DNA from: Nitrospirales bacterium | GTDB lineage: Bacteria > Nitrospirota > Nitrospiria > Nitrospirales > UBA8639 | Length of the DNA stretch: 57,963 nt | Direction of reading: 5' to 3' | Assembly: GCA_020027535.1 (NCBI GenBank) | Contig: JAHRAK010000123.1 | Span: 1-57,963, forward strand | Shown here: one piece after another, positions 33,983-41,906 of the stretch | How positions within the stretch are numbered: the first letter of the stretch is position 1 | Layout of the letters: each line of letters begins with the position of its first letter | The notes under the pieces: model-generated | Databases searched by the model: none | Told to the model about the DNA's origin: nothing | What the model saw: only the letters and a program-made list of their open reading frames with translations | Position numbers and translations under genes: made by a program

Positions 33983-34459
33983 TCAAAAGCCAAGCAAAGA
34001 ATCAGGCTCACAGTACTCCAGGGAGGAAAGGGAATCCAGGCTGCGGCAGATCTTCTCGGCCGCTGCCGCCTTTCGCCATTCACCCCATTCAAAAAGCCAG
34101 ATTTTGAAACGGGGTATCTCTTCCGTCTTCGTCAAACCCGCTTCCCTTGTCTTTGCAAGAATGATCGTTTGTTCGTCTTCATCAGGCCAGCGGTGAAAAG
34201 CCAGTATGATCCCTATGGCCTGAGGATTGTCCGGGTCGAATTCAGGCAGGGGTTCCGGAAATTTCCTTTCACCAACGGTTAAGAGACGTTGCGAAGACGC
34301 AGATTCAGCCAAGACAGGTCTTGTCTGACCGGCAGCGTTTTGTAAGGAAAAGACCGTTCCGCCGGCCAATTGGGCCAACAACAAACACAGAACAGCAAGT
34401 CGCCAAAAAGCAGCTAAATTGCCCCAAAAATGAGTAAAAAAGTATCTAAAAGTATGCAT
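33983..34459 (-). CDS. Exported protein resembling a subtilisin-type propeptide
   Basis: 158 residues from the ATG at 34459; an ATG at 34513 would add 18. A signal or anchor helix is clear (FWRLAVLCLLLAQLAGGTV). After a Ser/Glu-rich stretch, the C-terminal 80 residues end in LDSLSSLEYCEPDSLLGF, like the I9 inhibitor/propeptide of S8 proteases, which ends in a VxYVEPD-type strand. No protease domain follows; the stop is immediate. It could be a free-standing protease inhibitor or a cut-down protease gene. It converges with the methyltransferase gene. Moderate confidence that it is a real gene, low for the function. Confidence 0.5.
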   Translation of the reverse strand: MHTFRYFFTHFWGNLAAFWRLAVLCLLLAQLAGGTVFSLQNAAGQTRPVLAESASSQRLLTVGERKFPEPLPEFDPDNPQAIGIILAFHRWPDEDEQTIILAKTREAGLTKTEEIPRFKIWLFEWGEWRKAAAAEKICRSLDSLSSLEYCEPDSLLGF

Positions 34460-34596
34460 AACAGCTCCAAAAGTGGTCAAAATGGCTCCAGCTATCACCC
34501 TCTGTCGCGCCATCTCTGCCCAACCTTGTAAATGTTCGTTGACAATTTCCACCAACGGTTAGGGGATCCATCGTCCTGCATAACGCGCCCCATTGG

Positions 34597-34682
34597 TCAT
34601 CCTGAGCGAAGCGAACGGATCTGCTTTTCCAGGCGTTCGCTTGTTGAGCGAGAGATTCCTCTCTTCGCTCGGAATGACCATG
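34597..34682. repeat. GTCATCCTGAGCGAAGCGAA-type inverted repeat
   Basis: GGTCATCCTGAGCGAAGCGAA on the left and the opposing TTCGCTCGGAATGACC on the right are inverted, around a core with ATCTGC and GAGATTCC. It fills the gap before the coaBC stop. It resembles a repeat seen in many Gram-negative genomes. Confidence 0.65.
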
Positions 34683-34711
34683 ATGGCGTAGGCGGATGGG
34701 CGCCGGGGGCA

Positions 34712-35971
34712 TTACTGAATCCGGCGGATTCCTTCATGCGGTTGCTGAGAACGAGAGGGCGAGGAACTGATGCAATGCTCCTGAACCGTATCCAAAATGC
34801 GATCGGCAAGAAGACGTTTCGGCAACCGTTCGACCTCAATGGGTATTCCCTGACGAGGGAGGAGAATGACCTCATTGGTCTCGTTACCGAATGCCGATTC
34901 CGGCCCCGTAATCCTGTTGATCACCAGTAAATCGAGGTTTTTTTGATGCAGTTTTTTGCGGCCGTTGGCGAGCAGGTCCTCGGATTCCGCCGCAAAGCCG
35001 ACCAGCACGTGGTGCGTCCGTTTCCGTGACAACGCTTGCAGAATGTCCGTGGTCCGCTCGAGTTCCAAGGGCTCGCCAGTCCATTCGTGTTTTTTGGCCT
35101 TTGCGGGCGAGGGGTGCCGGGGCCGAAAGTCCCCGACCGCCGCCGTCATCACGAGGACGGTGGCCCACGCAAACCGGGCATCCAACTCTTGATACATCTC
35201 TTCAGCCGTCAGCACCGAGACGCGCGTCACGTTGGGGGGAGACGGCAGCGCCGTCGGTCCGCTGACGAGAAGCACTTCCGCCCCCCGTTGGGCCGCGGCT
35301 TCCGCCATCGCGTATCCCATTTTTCCCGAAGAGGCATTCGTGATAAAGCGAACCGCATCGATCGGTTCCCGCGTGGGGCCGGCCGAGACGAGCACCCGCT
35401 GCCCGGACCAGTCCCGCCGAAGAACGAGACGGGAACGCACCGCCTCCATAATCACGTGTTCGGCAGGCAACCGTCCTTTTCCGAGCAGGCCGGACGCCAG
35501 GGGGCCGTCCTCCGGCTCCAATACCACGATCCCGCGATCGCGCAACGTCCGCGTATGCGCCACCAGCGCAGGATGGTCCCACATTTCGCCATCCATGGCC
35601 GGGGCCATCACGATGGGACATCGTGCGGCCACGAACAACGTGCCCAGCAGATCATCCGCCAAGCCCAGTGCACATTTGGCCAGGCAGTTCGCCGTCGCCG
35701 GGGCCACCAGGATCAGGTCCGCCTCTTCAGTCGCTCTCAGGTGCGGCATGGATGGGGAATCGGTAAAGAGCCGTTGAAGAACCGGCCGGCCGGACAACAC
35801 TTCGAAGATCAACGGCGCCACGAACTGCGTGGCGGACGACGTCAGGACCACTGACACCTCCGCCCCCTCCTCGACAAGCGTCCGAAGCAACGACACGGCT
35901 TTATAGGCCGCAATGCTGCCCGTGACACAGAGGACGATCCGTTTGCCTTGTAATACCTTCTCGCTCATCAT
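34712..35971 (-). CDS. coaBC: Phosphopantothenoylcysteine decarboxylase/synthetase CoaBC
   Basis: 419 residues from ATG 35971 (ATG ATG), after GGAGA. CoaC half (about 1-185): [19 protein letters not shown] flavin site, [10 protein letters not shown], then [13 protein letters not shown] with the substrate-binding motif. CoaB half (about 190-400): [57 protein letters not shown] and a C-terminal [16 protein letters not shown]. Two steps of coenzyme A synthesis occur on one polypeptide. It is the last gene of the hflX-nth-yicC-gmk-rpoZ-coaBC run; rpoZ is 136 bases upstream. Confidence 0.93.
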   Translation of the reverse strand: MMSEKVLQGKRIVLCVTGSIAAYKAVSLLRTLVEEGAEVSVVLTSSATQFVAPLIFEVLSGRPVLQRLFTDSPSMPHLRATEEADLILVAPATANCLAKCALGLADDLLGTLFVAARCPIVMAPAMDGEMWDHPALVAHTRTLRDRGIVVLEPEDGPLASGLLGKGRLPAEHVIMEAVRSRLVLRRDWSGQRVLVSAGPTREPIDAVRFITNASSGKMGYAMAEAAAQRGAEVLLVSGPTALPSPPNVTRVSVLTAEEMYQELDARFAWATVLVMTAAVGDFRPRHPSPAKAKKHEWTGEPLELERTTDILQALSRKRTHHVLVGFAAESEDLLANGRKKLHQKNLDLLVINRITGPESAFGNETNEVILLPRQGIPIEVERLPKRLLADRILDTVQEHCISSSPSRSQQPHEGIRRIQ

Positions 35972-36106
35972 GGGTTCTCCATGTTCGGCCATGCTTTTCT
36001 CGTTACCTCCCCACCAGCCTCTTTCTCTACCTCCCAACTTTTCCCTCTTCGGAAAAAGTTCCCGTCCTTACAAAGGAGGGGAACCGGCGGCGGGCCGCTC
36101 TCACGC

Positions 36107-36475
36107 CTAGGCCTCGGGCTCTGCCTCCACGGCGGGTTCCTTCGGCGAATCGTCGATGTAGACGCTGAGTTGCTGCTTGATTTCCTTGGTGTCTTCATTA
36201 GCCTCTGTCAACAGGGCCGGTTCGAATTCACCGTCCAGGCTTCTCTTGACTTCACGAAGAGCCTGACGCGCTTCCTGTCCCATCAAATATTCCACCTTGT
36301 CTCCCAACACTTCCTCAAGAGCCATGGAGGTTTCCTTTGCAAATTTACTCGTTTGCGATGGCGTGGTCCCGCGCATGAGCTGTTTCGCCCGTTGGGCGGC
36401 GATCAGCACGACCCGATAACGAGAATCGAACTTGCCGTCTCTATCGTCCGGAAGCAGTGGAAGCGTATCAATCAT
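36107..36475 (-). CDS. rpoZ: RNA polymerase omega subunit
   Basis: 122 residues. Omega features: DSRYRVVLIAAQRAKQLMRG (about 17-36), then EDTKEIKQQL and an acidic tail. The usual PxxxxxxxxR pattern is replaced by TTPSQTSKFAKET. Omega helps assemble the core polymerase and bind ppGpp in some phyla. It lies between gmk and coaBC, a classic arrangement. The region between about 45 and 85 (LEEVLGDKVEYLMGQEARQALREVK) is longer than in enterobacterial omega. Confidence 0.85.
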   Translation of the reverse strand: MIDTLPLLPDDRDGKFDSRYRVVLIAAQRAKQLMRGTTPSQTSKFAKETSMALEEVLGDKVEYLMGQEARQALREVKRSLDGEFEPALLTEANEDTKEIKQQLSVYIDDSPKEPAVEAEPEA

Positions 36476-36501
36476 GATCGAAACTCCTTTAGTGACTAAG
36501 G

Positions 36502-37143
36502 TTACGTGGTCATCTTCTTCATTGTCACGGGTTCGACCAACCCATTTTCCACAAGGGATTCAGGGTCCAATCGGTTGATCTTCACCCGCTCGGCCAGAAT
36601 AATGGACTCCAATTCTTTCGTCGCCTGGAGGAGTTCTTCATTCCGAATGAAGTAATGATAGGCTTTAAAATTGGCTATTTCATCACTCGCTTCATGCAGA
36701 CGACGCTCGATGTCCTCCGGAGGATCCGAGTCCCGTCGACAGAGCCGGTTGCGAAGGACGTCGAGCGACGGCGGGGCCACGAACACGTACACGGCCCCGG
36801 CAAAGCGTTCCATGATTTGTTTGGCGCCCTGTGCATCGATCTCCAACAACACGTCGACTCCTTTATGCAGGGCCTCCAACAACGCTCGTTTCGGAGTGCC
36901 GTACTTGTGGCCATACACTTCAGCCCACTCGACGAACGCCTCTTCCTGAACCAAGTCCTGAAACTGTGCATCATCGACAAAACAATACTCAACCCCCTCG
37001 CGCTCGCCCGGCCTCGGGCGCCTTGTCGTATAGGACACCGAAAACGTGGTGCCCGGCACCCGGGTCACGATATTCTTACACAACGTGGTTTTCCCGACCC
37101 CCGAAGGTCCCGACACCACAACCAAGACTCCGTCAGCCGACAT
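36502..37143 (-). CDS. gmk: Guanylate kinase
   Basis: 213 residues from the ATG at 37143; a GTG at 37170 overlapping the yicC stop is an alternative. P-loop VVVSGPSGVGKTTLC (about 7-21), GMP-binding SYTTRRPRPGEREGVEYCFV (about 37-56), YGTPKRALLEAL, and VYVFVAPPSLDVLRNRL with RRDSDPPEDIERRL. It phosphorylates GMP to GDP. The gene pair yicC-gmk, followed by rpoZ, is a conserved order in many bacteria. Confidence 0.94.
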   Translation of the reverse strand: MSADGVLVVVSGPSGVGKTTLCKNIVTRVPGTTFSVSYTTRRPRPGEREGVEYCFVDDAQFQDLVQEEAFVEWAEVYGHKYGTPKRALLEALHKGVDVLLEIDAQGAKQIMERFAGAVYVFVAPPSLDVLRNRLCRRDSDPPEDIERRLHEASDEIANFKAYHYFIRNEELLQATKELESIILAERVKINRLDPESLVENGLVEPVTMKKMTT

Positions 37144-37169
37144 CAGACACGCTTTCTCCGCACGAGGCA

Positions 37170-38048
37170 CTATTCCACATTTTGCACCTGCTCACGAATC
37201 TTTTCCAGTTCACTTTTGAGTTGAATGACGTGCTTCGAAATCTCCGCGTCATTCGCCTTGGACCCTATCGTATTCACTTCACGACCCATTTCCTGCAACA
37301 AAAAATCCACCTGCCGTCCGACCGGCTCCCGTTTTTTTATCATCTCTTCAAATTGCGTGCCATGGCTCCGGAACCGGGTGAGTTCTTCCGTGACGTCACA
37401 CCGGTCGGCAAAAAGCGCCAATTCATGGTTGAGCCGCGTCTCCTGATCATGTGTCGAGCCGACCAACGCCTGTACGCGCGCGCGCATGCGTTCCTGGAAG
37501 CCTTTGACGACGAGGGGCAGACGACGCTGTATCGACCGGTGAATTTCGCGAACCACTTTCAGCCGGTTCGTGAGGTCGACCTGTAGAGCTTTTCCCTCTT
37601 TCGACCGCATGAGGTCAAGGTCCGCAAGCGCACCCGACGCGAGCCGCTTCACCACCCGACTCATGTGTTTGTCATCGAGCGGGGTCTCGGCAACACAAAA
37701 AATTTCCCGGAATGAAGCCAGGAGATCGATGTCGATTTGTCCCCCCAACCGGAAATCCCGCTGCAACGTTTCGAGGGCCTGATAATAGTGCCGCGCCAAA
37801 GAACGATCAAGCGTGACGTGTTTGCCACGTTCATGGCCTCTCCCATAGGCGACAAGAAGCTCGATTCTTCCCCGGCGACATTTTCGGGCCACCAGCGCTT
37901 TCAGTTCCTCTTCCCACTCAAACCCGCCTTTGGGCACCCGGATGACGATTTCCCGAAATCGATGGTTCACCGACCGGACTTCCACGTCCACGGCGAGCCC
38001 GTGACAGGTTCCCTCCCTTTTTCCAAAACCCGTCATGCTTTTCAACAT
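37170..38048 (-). CDS. yicC: YicC-family endoribonuclease
   Basis: 292 residues from the canonical MLKSMTGFGKREG start at 38048. Family features: VEVRSVNHRFREIVIRVP (about 22-40), RRGRIELLV, and the C-terminal YicC region with GRQVDFLLQEMGREVNTIGSKAND and HVIQLKSELEKIREQVQNVE at the end. YicC proteins are RNases linked to stationary-phase control. It overlaps nth by 7 bases and its stop touches the alternative gmk start, so these three genes are closely coupled. Confidence 0.92.
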   Translation of the reverse strand: MLKSMTGFGKREGTCHGLAVDVEVRSVNHRFREIVIRVPKGGFEWEEELKALVARKCRRGRIELLVAYGRGHERGKHVTLDRSLARHYYQALETLQRDFRLGGQIDIDLLASFREIFCVAETPLDDKHMSRVVKRLASGALADLDLMRSKEGKALQVDLTNRLKVVREIHRSIQRRLPLVVKGFQERMRARVQALVGSTHDQETRLNHELALFADRCDVTEELTRFRSHGTQFEEMIKKREPVGRQVDFLLQEMGREVNTIGSKANDAEISKHVIQLKSELEKIREQVQNVE

Positions 38049-38722
38049 GGTCGCAGCAGCTTTCCTTCCCACTCACAGTCTTCATACAGCACGCAGGAGG
38101 CACAGTGGGGTTTCCGCGCCAGGCATACGTAACGGCCATGGAGCAAAATCCGCTGCGAGCCTTCGATCCAATCCCGGGCGGGCCAGACCGCCTGCAAGTC
38201 AAACTCGATTTTCGTCGGGTCGGTATTCCTGGTGAGTTGCAATCGCTGGGCCACGCGTTTCACGTGAGTATCCACGACAATCGCCGGCACGCGGAAACAG
38301 GCACCCAACAGCACGTTGGCCGTCTTTCTTCCAATCCCGGGCAACGACGTCAATTCTTCCATGGTCCCCGGCACGCTCCCCGCAAACTGCGAGATCAGGG
38401 CTTGACTGCACTTCACCAGATGTTGCGCCTTGTTCCGATAAAACCCCGTTGGTTTGATCAGTGCTTCGAGTTGCGCTTGCGACGCGCGGGCTAATTCCCG
38501 GGCCCCGGGATAGGTCGCAAACACCGCCGGCGTCACACGGTTCACCCGTTCATCCGTACATTGGGCCGACAGGATCGTCGCCACCAGTAATTCAAAGGGA
38601 GTGGTGTAGCTGAGTTCCACCGGCGCGTTCGGGCCCTGCGTTCGAAGGCGTTTCAGAATCCGTCCGGCACGGGTTTTCACGGATGCCCCCCCGCCTTTCG
38701 TGAGACCACGAGCCTCATTCAT
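38042..38722 (-). CDS. nth: Endonuclease III
   Basis: 226 residues from ATG 38722, which overlaps the hflX stop by 8 bases; codons upstream of it belong to hflX in another frame. Helix-hairpin-helix: LPGIGRKTANVLLGACF with the catalytic lysine (about 136-152). Catalytic Asp in VVDTHVKR. Four cysteines in the spacing C-x6-C-x2-C-x5-C at the C-terminus (CLARKPHCASCVLYEDC) bind a [4Fe-4S] cluster. It excises oxidised pyrimidines from DNA. The N-terminal 25 residues are basic and extra. Confidence 0.93.
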   Translation of the reverse strand: MNEARGLTKGGGASVKTRAGRILKRLRTQGPNAPVELSYTTPFELLVATILSAQCTDERVNRVTPAVFATYPGARELARASQAQLEALIKPTGFYRNKAQHLVKCSQALISQFAGSVPGTMEELTSLPGIGRKTANVLLGACFRVPAIVVDTHVKRVAQRLQLTRNTDPTKIEFDLQAVWPARDWIEGSQRILLHGRYVCLARKPHCASCVLYEDCEWEGKLLRPC

Positions 38723-40421
38723 GGTTCGACGTCCTGCTTCCGGAAGCCCCGGCAACCAAAGCCAACGACGGTTCCCCCCTCCAGGCCGTCTCCGCCACCG
38801 GCACATTCGATTCCAAGGCGTCGGTAATGGCGTCCCGTAGCGGGGCCATGGTCTCTTTCCGGAGAGCCGAGACACACAGGGCACTTCGACTTCGCTCAGG
38901 GCAGGCCTGAAAACGTCGATCGAGAATGTTCACGTCTTCCGGCGACAATTGATCGCATTTATTCATAACCAGCACCCGGGCCACGTGTTGCAACTCAAGT
39001 TCACGCAAGAGTCCTTCGACAACGTGTATTTGCTGATCACGATCCGACGCAGTCGCATCCACGACGTGCACCAGCACGTCAGCCTGGTGTAGCTCATCGA
39101 GCGTCGTGCGAAAGGCTTCCAGGAGATCCTGAGGCAGGTCTCGAATGAACCCGACGGTATCGGTCAGAATCACGTTCCGGCCTGAAGGAAGCCTGAACCG
39201 TCGATTGACGGTATCCAAGGTTTCAAACGGCTGATTTTTGGCCGAGACTCGGCTATTGGTCAAGGTATTCAGCAAGGTGGATTTCCCGGCATTCGTATAG
39301 CCGACGATCGACACGACCGGAGTACCCTGGCGCAAACGCCTGGGGCGTTGCTGCTCCCGTTGACGACTCAAATCCTTCAATTCACGTTCGAGATGATGAA
39401 TCCGATCCCGTACTCGTCGCAGATCGGTTTCCAGTTTGGTTTCGCCCGGCCCCCGGGCCCCGATGCCTCCTCCCAAACGGGAGAACGCCGTGCTGGATTG
39501 AGACAATCGAGGCAACAGATACTTGAGCTGCGCAAGTTCCACTTGAATTTTCCCGGCGCGGGAATGCGCCCGGCTTGCAAAAATATCCAGGATCAATTGC
39601 GTCCGATCGATGACCTTCAACTCGATCATCTCGGATAACGACCGGATCTGGGTCGGGGTGAGATCCCGATCGAAAATCAATAAGTCAGCCCCGCTTTGAA
39701 GCGCGTGGATGATCACCTCGGTAATCTTCCCCACCCCCAACACGTACTTGGAATTGATACGAGATAATCGTTGAACCACGGTTCCGACCACTTGAATGCC
39801 CTGCGACGTCGCCAGTTCCTGACATTCCCGCAACCGTTCTTCCTGGTCGGCCCGATTCCCCTCCGTGACACTGACCAGCAACGCGCTGGGTTCGCCGTCC
39901 GTTCGGCGAAGCGCCGGGGTTGCCTTGGAAATTTCAGCCTCCAGCGATTGCACGAAGTGATCACACCGGAACTGAAACGTCTGTAAGTTTTGCGGCGCCC
40001 ATGCCTCATACGCTTTCCCTTGCGTGTTGGGCGGCAGCAGGTGCGCTAACGAGATGGAAACGGGTTCTCCCCCGTCTCCCACGCCAAGCACCGCCATCAA
40101 ATCCAAGCGAAGCAGCGCAAGGTCGGTCAGGTCGTCTTTGGTTAACGGTTGATTGTTGAGATGCGTATGCACGAACCGAACGCCGCGCAATAACCGTGGC
40201 CCCGACCGGCTCCGCGCCAGTTGCGGGATCACCAACTGACGGTCCGTTCCGATGATGACGGATTCAATGATGCCCCGTCGATTGATCAACAGCCCGATTT
40301 GCCGTCGAATTTCATGCGACAATTCCGTGCAGGAGCGAGCCAACTCCGGAGAAATGATTTTTTCGACGGGTACGCGCCGGCGATAGAGACGTTCAAGCCG
40401 TGTAACCTGGCTGGGTTTCAA
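38715..40421 (-). CDS. hflX: HflX-family GTPase with an 8-residue repeat-derived insertion
   Basis: 568 residues, longer than usual HflX (about 430) through its N-terminal extension of about 190. HflX core: LDIFASRAHSRAGKIQVELAQL, GGIGARGPGETKLETDLR and the G domain, with GYTNAGKSTLLNTL (P-loop), DTVGFIRDLP (G3), MNKCDQL (G4) and CVSALRKE (G5-like). HflX splits ribosomes stalled under stress. Residues 506-513 (ACPERSRS) are exactly the translation of a 24-base repeat at 38883-38906 that also occurs between genes. It is the first gene of the nth-yicC-gmk-rpoZ-coaBC run. Confidence 0.92.
   Translation of the reverse strand: MKPSQVTRLERLYRRRVPVEKIISPELARSCTELSHEIRRQIGLLINRRGIIESVIIGTDRQLVIPQLARSRSGPRLLRGVRFVHTHLNNQPLTKDDLTDLALLRLDLMAVLGVGDGGEPVSISLAHLLPPNTQGKAYEAWAPQNLQTFQFRCDHFVQSLEAEISKATPALRRTDGEPSALLVSVTEGNRADQEERLRECQELATSQGIQVVGTVVQRLSRINSKYVLGVGKITEVIIHALQSGADLLIFDRDLTPTQIRSLSEMIELKVIDRTQLILDIFASRAHSRAGKIQVELAQLKYLLPRLSQSSTAFSRLGGGIGARGPGETKLETDLRRVRDRIHHLERELKDLSRQREQQRPRRLRQGTPVVSIVGYTNAGKSTLLNTLTNSRVSAKNQPFETLDTVNRRFRLPSGRNVILTDTVGFIRDLPQDLLEAFRTTLDELHQADVLVHVVDATASDRDQQIHVVEGLLRELELQHVARVLVMNKCDQLSPEDVNILDRRFQACPERSRSALCVSALRKETMAPLRDAITDALESNVPVAETAWRGEPSLALVAGASGSRTSNHE
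38883..38906 (-). repeat. 24-bp repeat inserted in frame in hflX (copy B)
   Basis: It covers codons 506-513 exactly on codon boundaries. It differs from the copies at 9841 and 55721 by one base (first base, plus strand, A instead of C). Confidence 0.8.
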
Positions 40422-40465
40422 CCCGGTCAGATGTCCAATGGCATGTGGAATAGAGGTCCTCCTTT

Positions 40466-40600
40466 TTCTTTTCCTCCCCTTTGTAAGGGGAGGTTAGGTG
40501 GGGTAGAAGTCCAACGGCGTCCATCGGGGCCGCTACCTAGCTAGGCACGATCCGCCCAGGCTCTACCTCCCCTGGCCCCTCCTTACAAAGGAGGGGAACA
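40466..40600. repeat. Pair of CCTCCTTACAAAGGAGGGG-type palindromes between tsaD and hflX
   Basis: The left unit has CCTCCCCTTTGTAAGGGGAGG and then GGTGGGGTAGA. The right unit, in the opposite sense, has CTCTACCTCCCCTGGC, then CCCCTCCTTACAAAGGAGGGG. The two halves form a larger inverted repeat across the 257-base gap. Related units occur at 36062-36084, 46393-46426 and 55709-55756. Confidence 0.7.
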
Positions 40601-40678
40601 ACGGCTCTCATTTCCTCAGAGATCCCGTACGTACGTTTGTGTGTGCATATGTAAAACGATAATCCCCTTTAGAATGCT

Positions 40679-41728
40679 CTAGGTTTGTGAAATCAAATCA
40701 TCCCCCGGTGACATGGCCTCGATAGCCAGACTGGGCTGGGCATCCAAGTCCCACGAAGACCACCGCTGTTGTTGGTAGGCCCACCACCCGGCAGCGGCCA
40801 CCATCGCGGCATTATCCGTACAAAAATGCATGGGCGGCAACGCAAGACGAATCCCTTCTTTTTCCGCCCGAGCGTGTAAGGCCGCCCTCAAGCGAGAATT
40901 CGCGCAAACCCCGCCGACCACCGCCAATCCGGCAACGTGATGACGACGCACCGCCCGAAACGATTTTTCGACCAGCACGTCCACGATGGCTTCCTGATAC
41001 CCCGCGGCGACATGCGCCGGCGAGGGCGACGCCTGACGTGACTTCTGATCCCTCAAATAATACAACAACGAGGTTTTAATGCCACTGAAACTGAAATTGA
41101 ACCCTCCCCGGTTCAAGTACGGACGCGGGAAGCGGACGACCGAAGGATCCACCGATTGCACCAGACGATCGAGCGCGGGACCGCCCGGGTAGGAGAGTCC
41201 CAGCATCTTGGCGCCTTTATCAAACGCCTCTCCCGCGGCGTCATCAAGGGTTTTTCCAAGAAGCCGGTATTCACCGCGTTGGGGGATGAGATACAAGTGG
41301 GTATGACCTCCGGACACCACGAGCACGATGCAGGGGGTCACAAAATCAGGATATTCCAACCACGCAGAGGCAATATGCCCTTCCAAATGATGCACGCCGA
41401 TACACGGCACGCCCAAGGCGTACGCCAGGGCTTTTCCAAAACTCACCCCGACGACCAGCGCGCCGGCGAGTCCCGGCCCTTGCGTGACCGCAATCGCCCG
41501 AAGATCCGACCAACGGACACCCGCCTGATCAAGCGCGGCCTGCGTCACCCCTTCAATCCTTTCCAGGTGTTTTCTCGAAGCAAGCTCCGGCACGACTCCG
41601 CCGAAACGGCCGTGCACCTCGTGTTGGGACGCCACACGATTCGACAACAGCTGCCCTTGCAGCGAGAACACCGCGGCAGCCGTTTCGTCACAAGACGTTT
41701 CGATTCCCAGGAGACTCGGGGGTGGCAT
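40679..41728 (-). CDS. tsaD: tRNA N6-adenosine threonylcarbamoyltransferase TsaD
   Basis: 349 residues from the ATG at 41728, giving the usual start LLGIETSCDETAAAV. Farther in-frame starts exist, up to 41812, but that one lies inside the clpC terminator. Metal site GVHHLEGHIASAWL (about 114-127), VSGGHTHLYLI (nucleotide/phosphate), FDKGAKMLGL, PGGPALDRL and VVGGVCANSRLR. It completes t6A37 on tRNAs reading ANN codons, with TsaB/TsaE/TsaC, none of which are in this window. No clear ribosome site was found. Confidence 0.93.
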   Translation of the reverse strand: MPPPSLLGIETSCDETAAAVFSLQGQLLSNRVASQHEVHGRFGGVVPELASRKHLERIEGVTQAALDQAGVRWSDLRAIAVTQGPGLAGALVVGVSFGKALAYALGVPCIGVHHLEGHIASAWLEYPDFVTPCIVLVVSGGHTHLYLIPQRGEYRLLGKTLDDAAGEAFDKGAKMLGLSYPGGPALDRLVQSVDPSVVRFPRPYLNRGGFNFSFSGIKTSLLYYLRDQKSRQASPSPAHVAAGYQEAIVDVLVEKSFRAVRRHHVAGLAVVGGVCANSRLRAALHARAEKEGIRLALPPMHFCTDNAAMVAAAGWWAYQQQRWSSWDLDAQPSLAIEAMSPGDDLISQT

Positions 41729-41790
41729 GCACGAGGGAGGACTCGTGGGGTCTTGGCCGTTTCGACGCATCACCGGAGAAAAGTCGTCAT

Positions 41791-41833
41791 AAAAAACAAC
41801 GACTCTCGCCACGCGGGGTAACGAGAGTCGTTT
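41791..41833 (-). terminator. Intrinsic terminator of clpC
   Basis: On the minus strand, AACGACTCTCG pairs with CGAGAGTCGTT across a 13-base loop, followed by GTTTTTT. It lies 74 bases after the clpC stop and before the tsaD start. Confidence 0.8.
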
Positions 41834-41906
41834 ATCAAGGGAAGGAAAGCAATTCGTGAATGATTAGTTGTCTTACCGCCACCGACGACGCAGCATCAGA
41901 GGTTCC

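Noticed and set aside
40466-40600. CRISPR-like array from repeated CCTCCCC units
   Set aside because: The units are two palindromes in opposite orientation, without regular spacers.
41729-41812. Longer start for tsaD
   Set aside because: It would begin inside the clpC terminator and add residues before the canonical LLGIETSCDET start.
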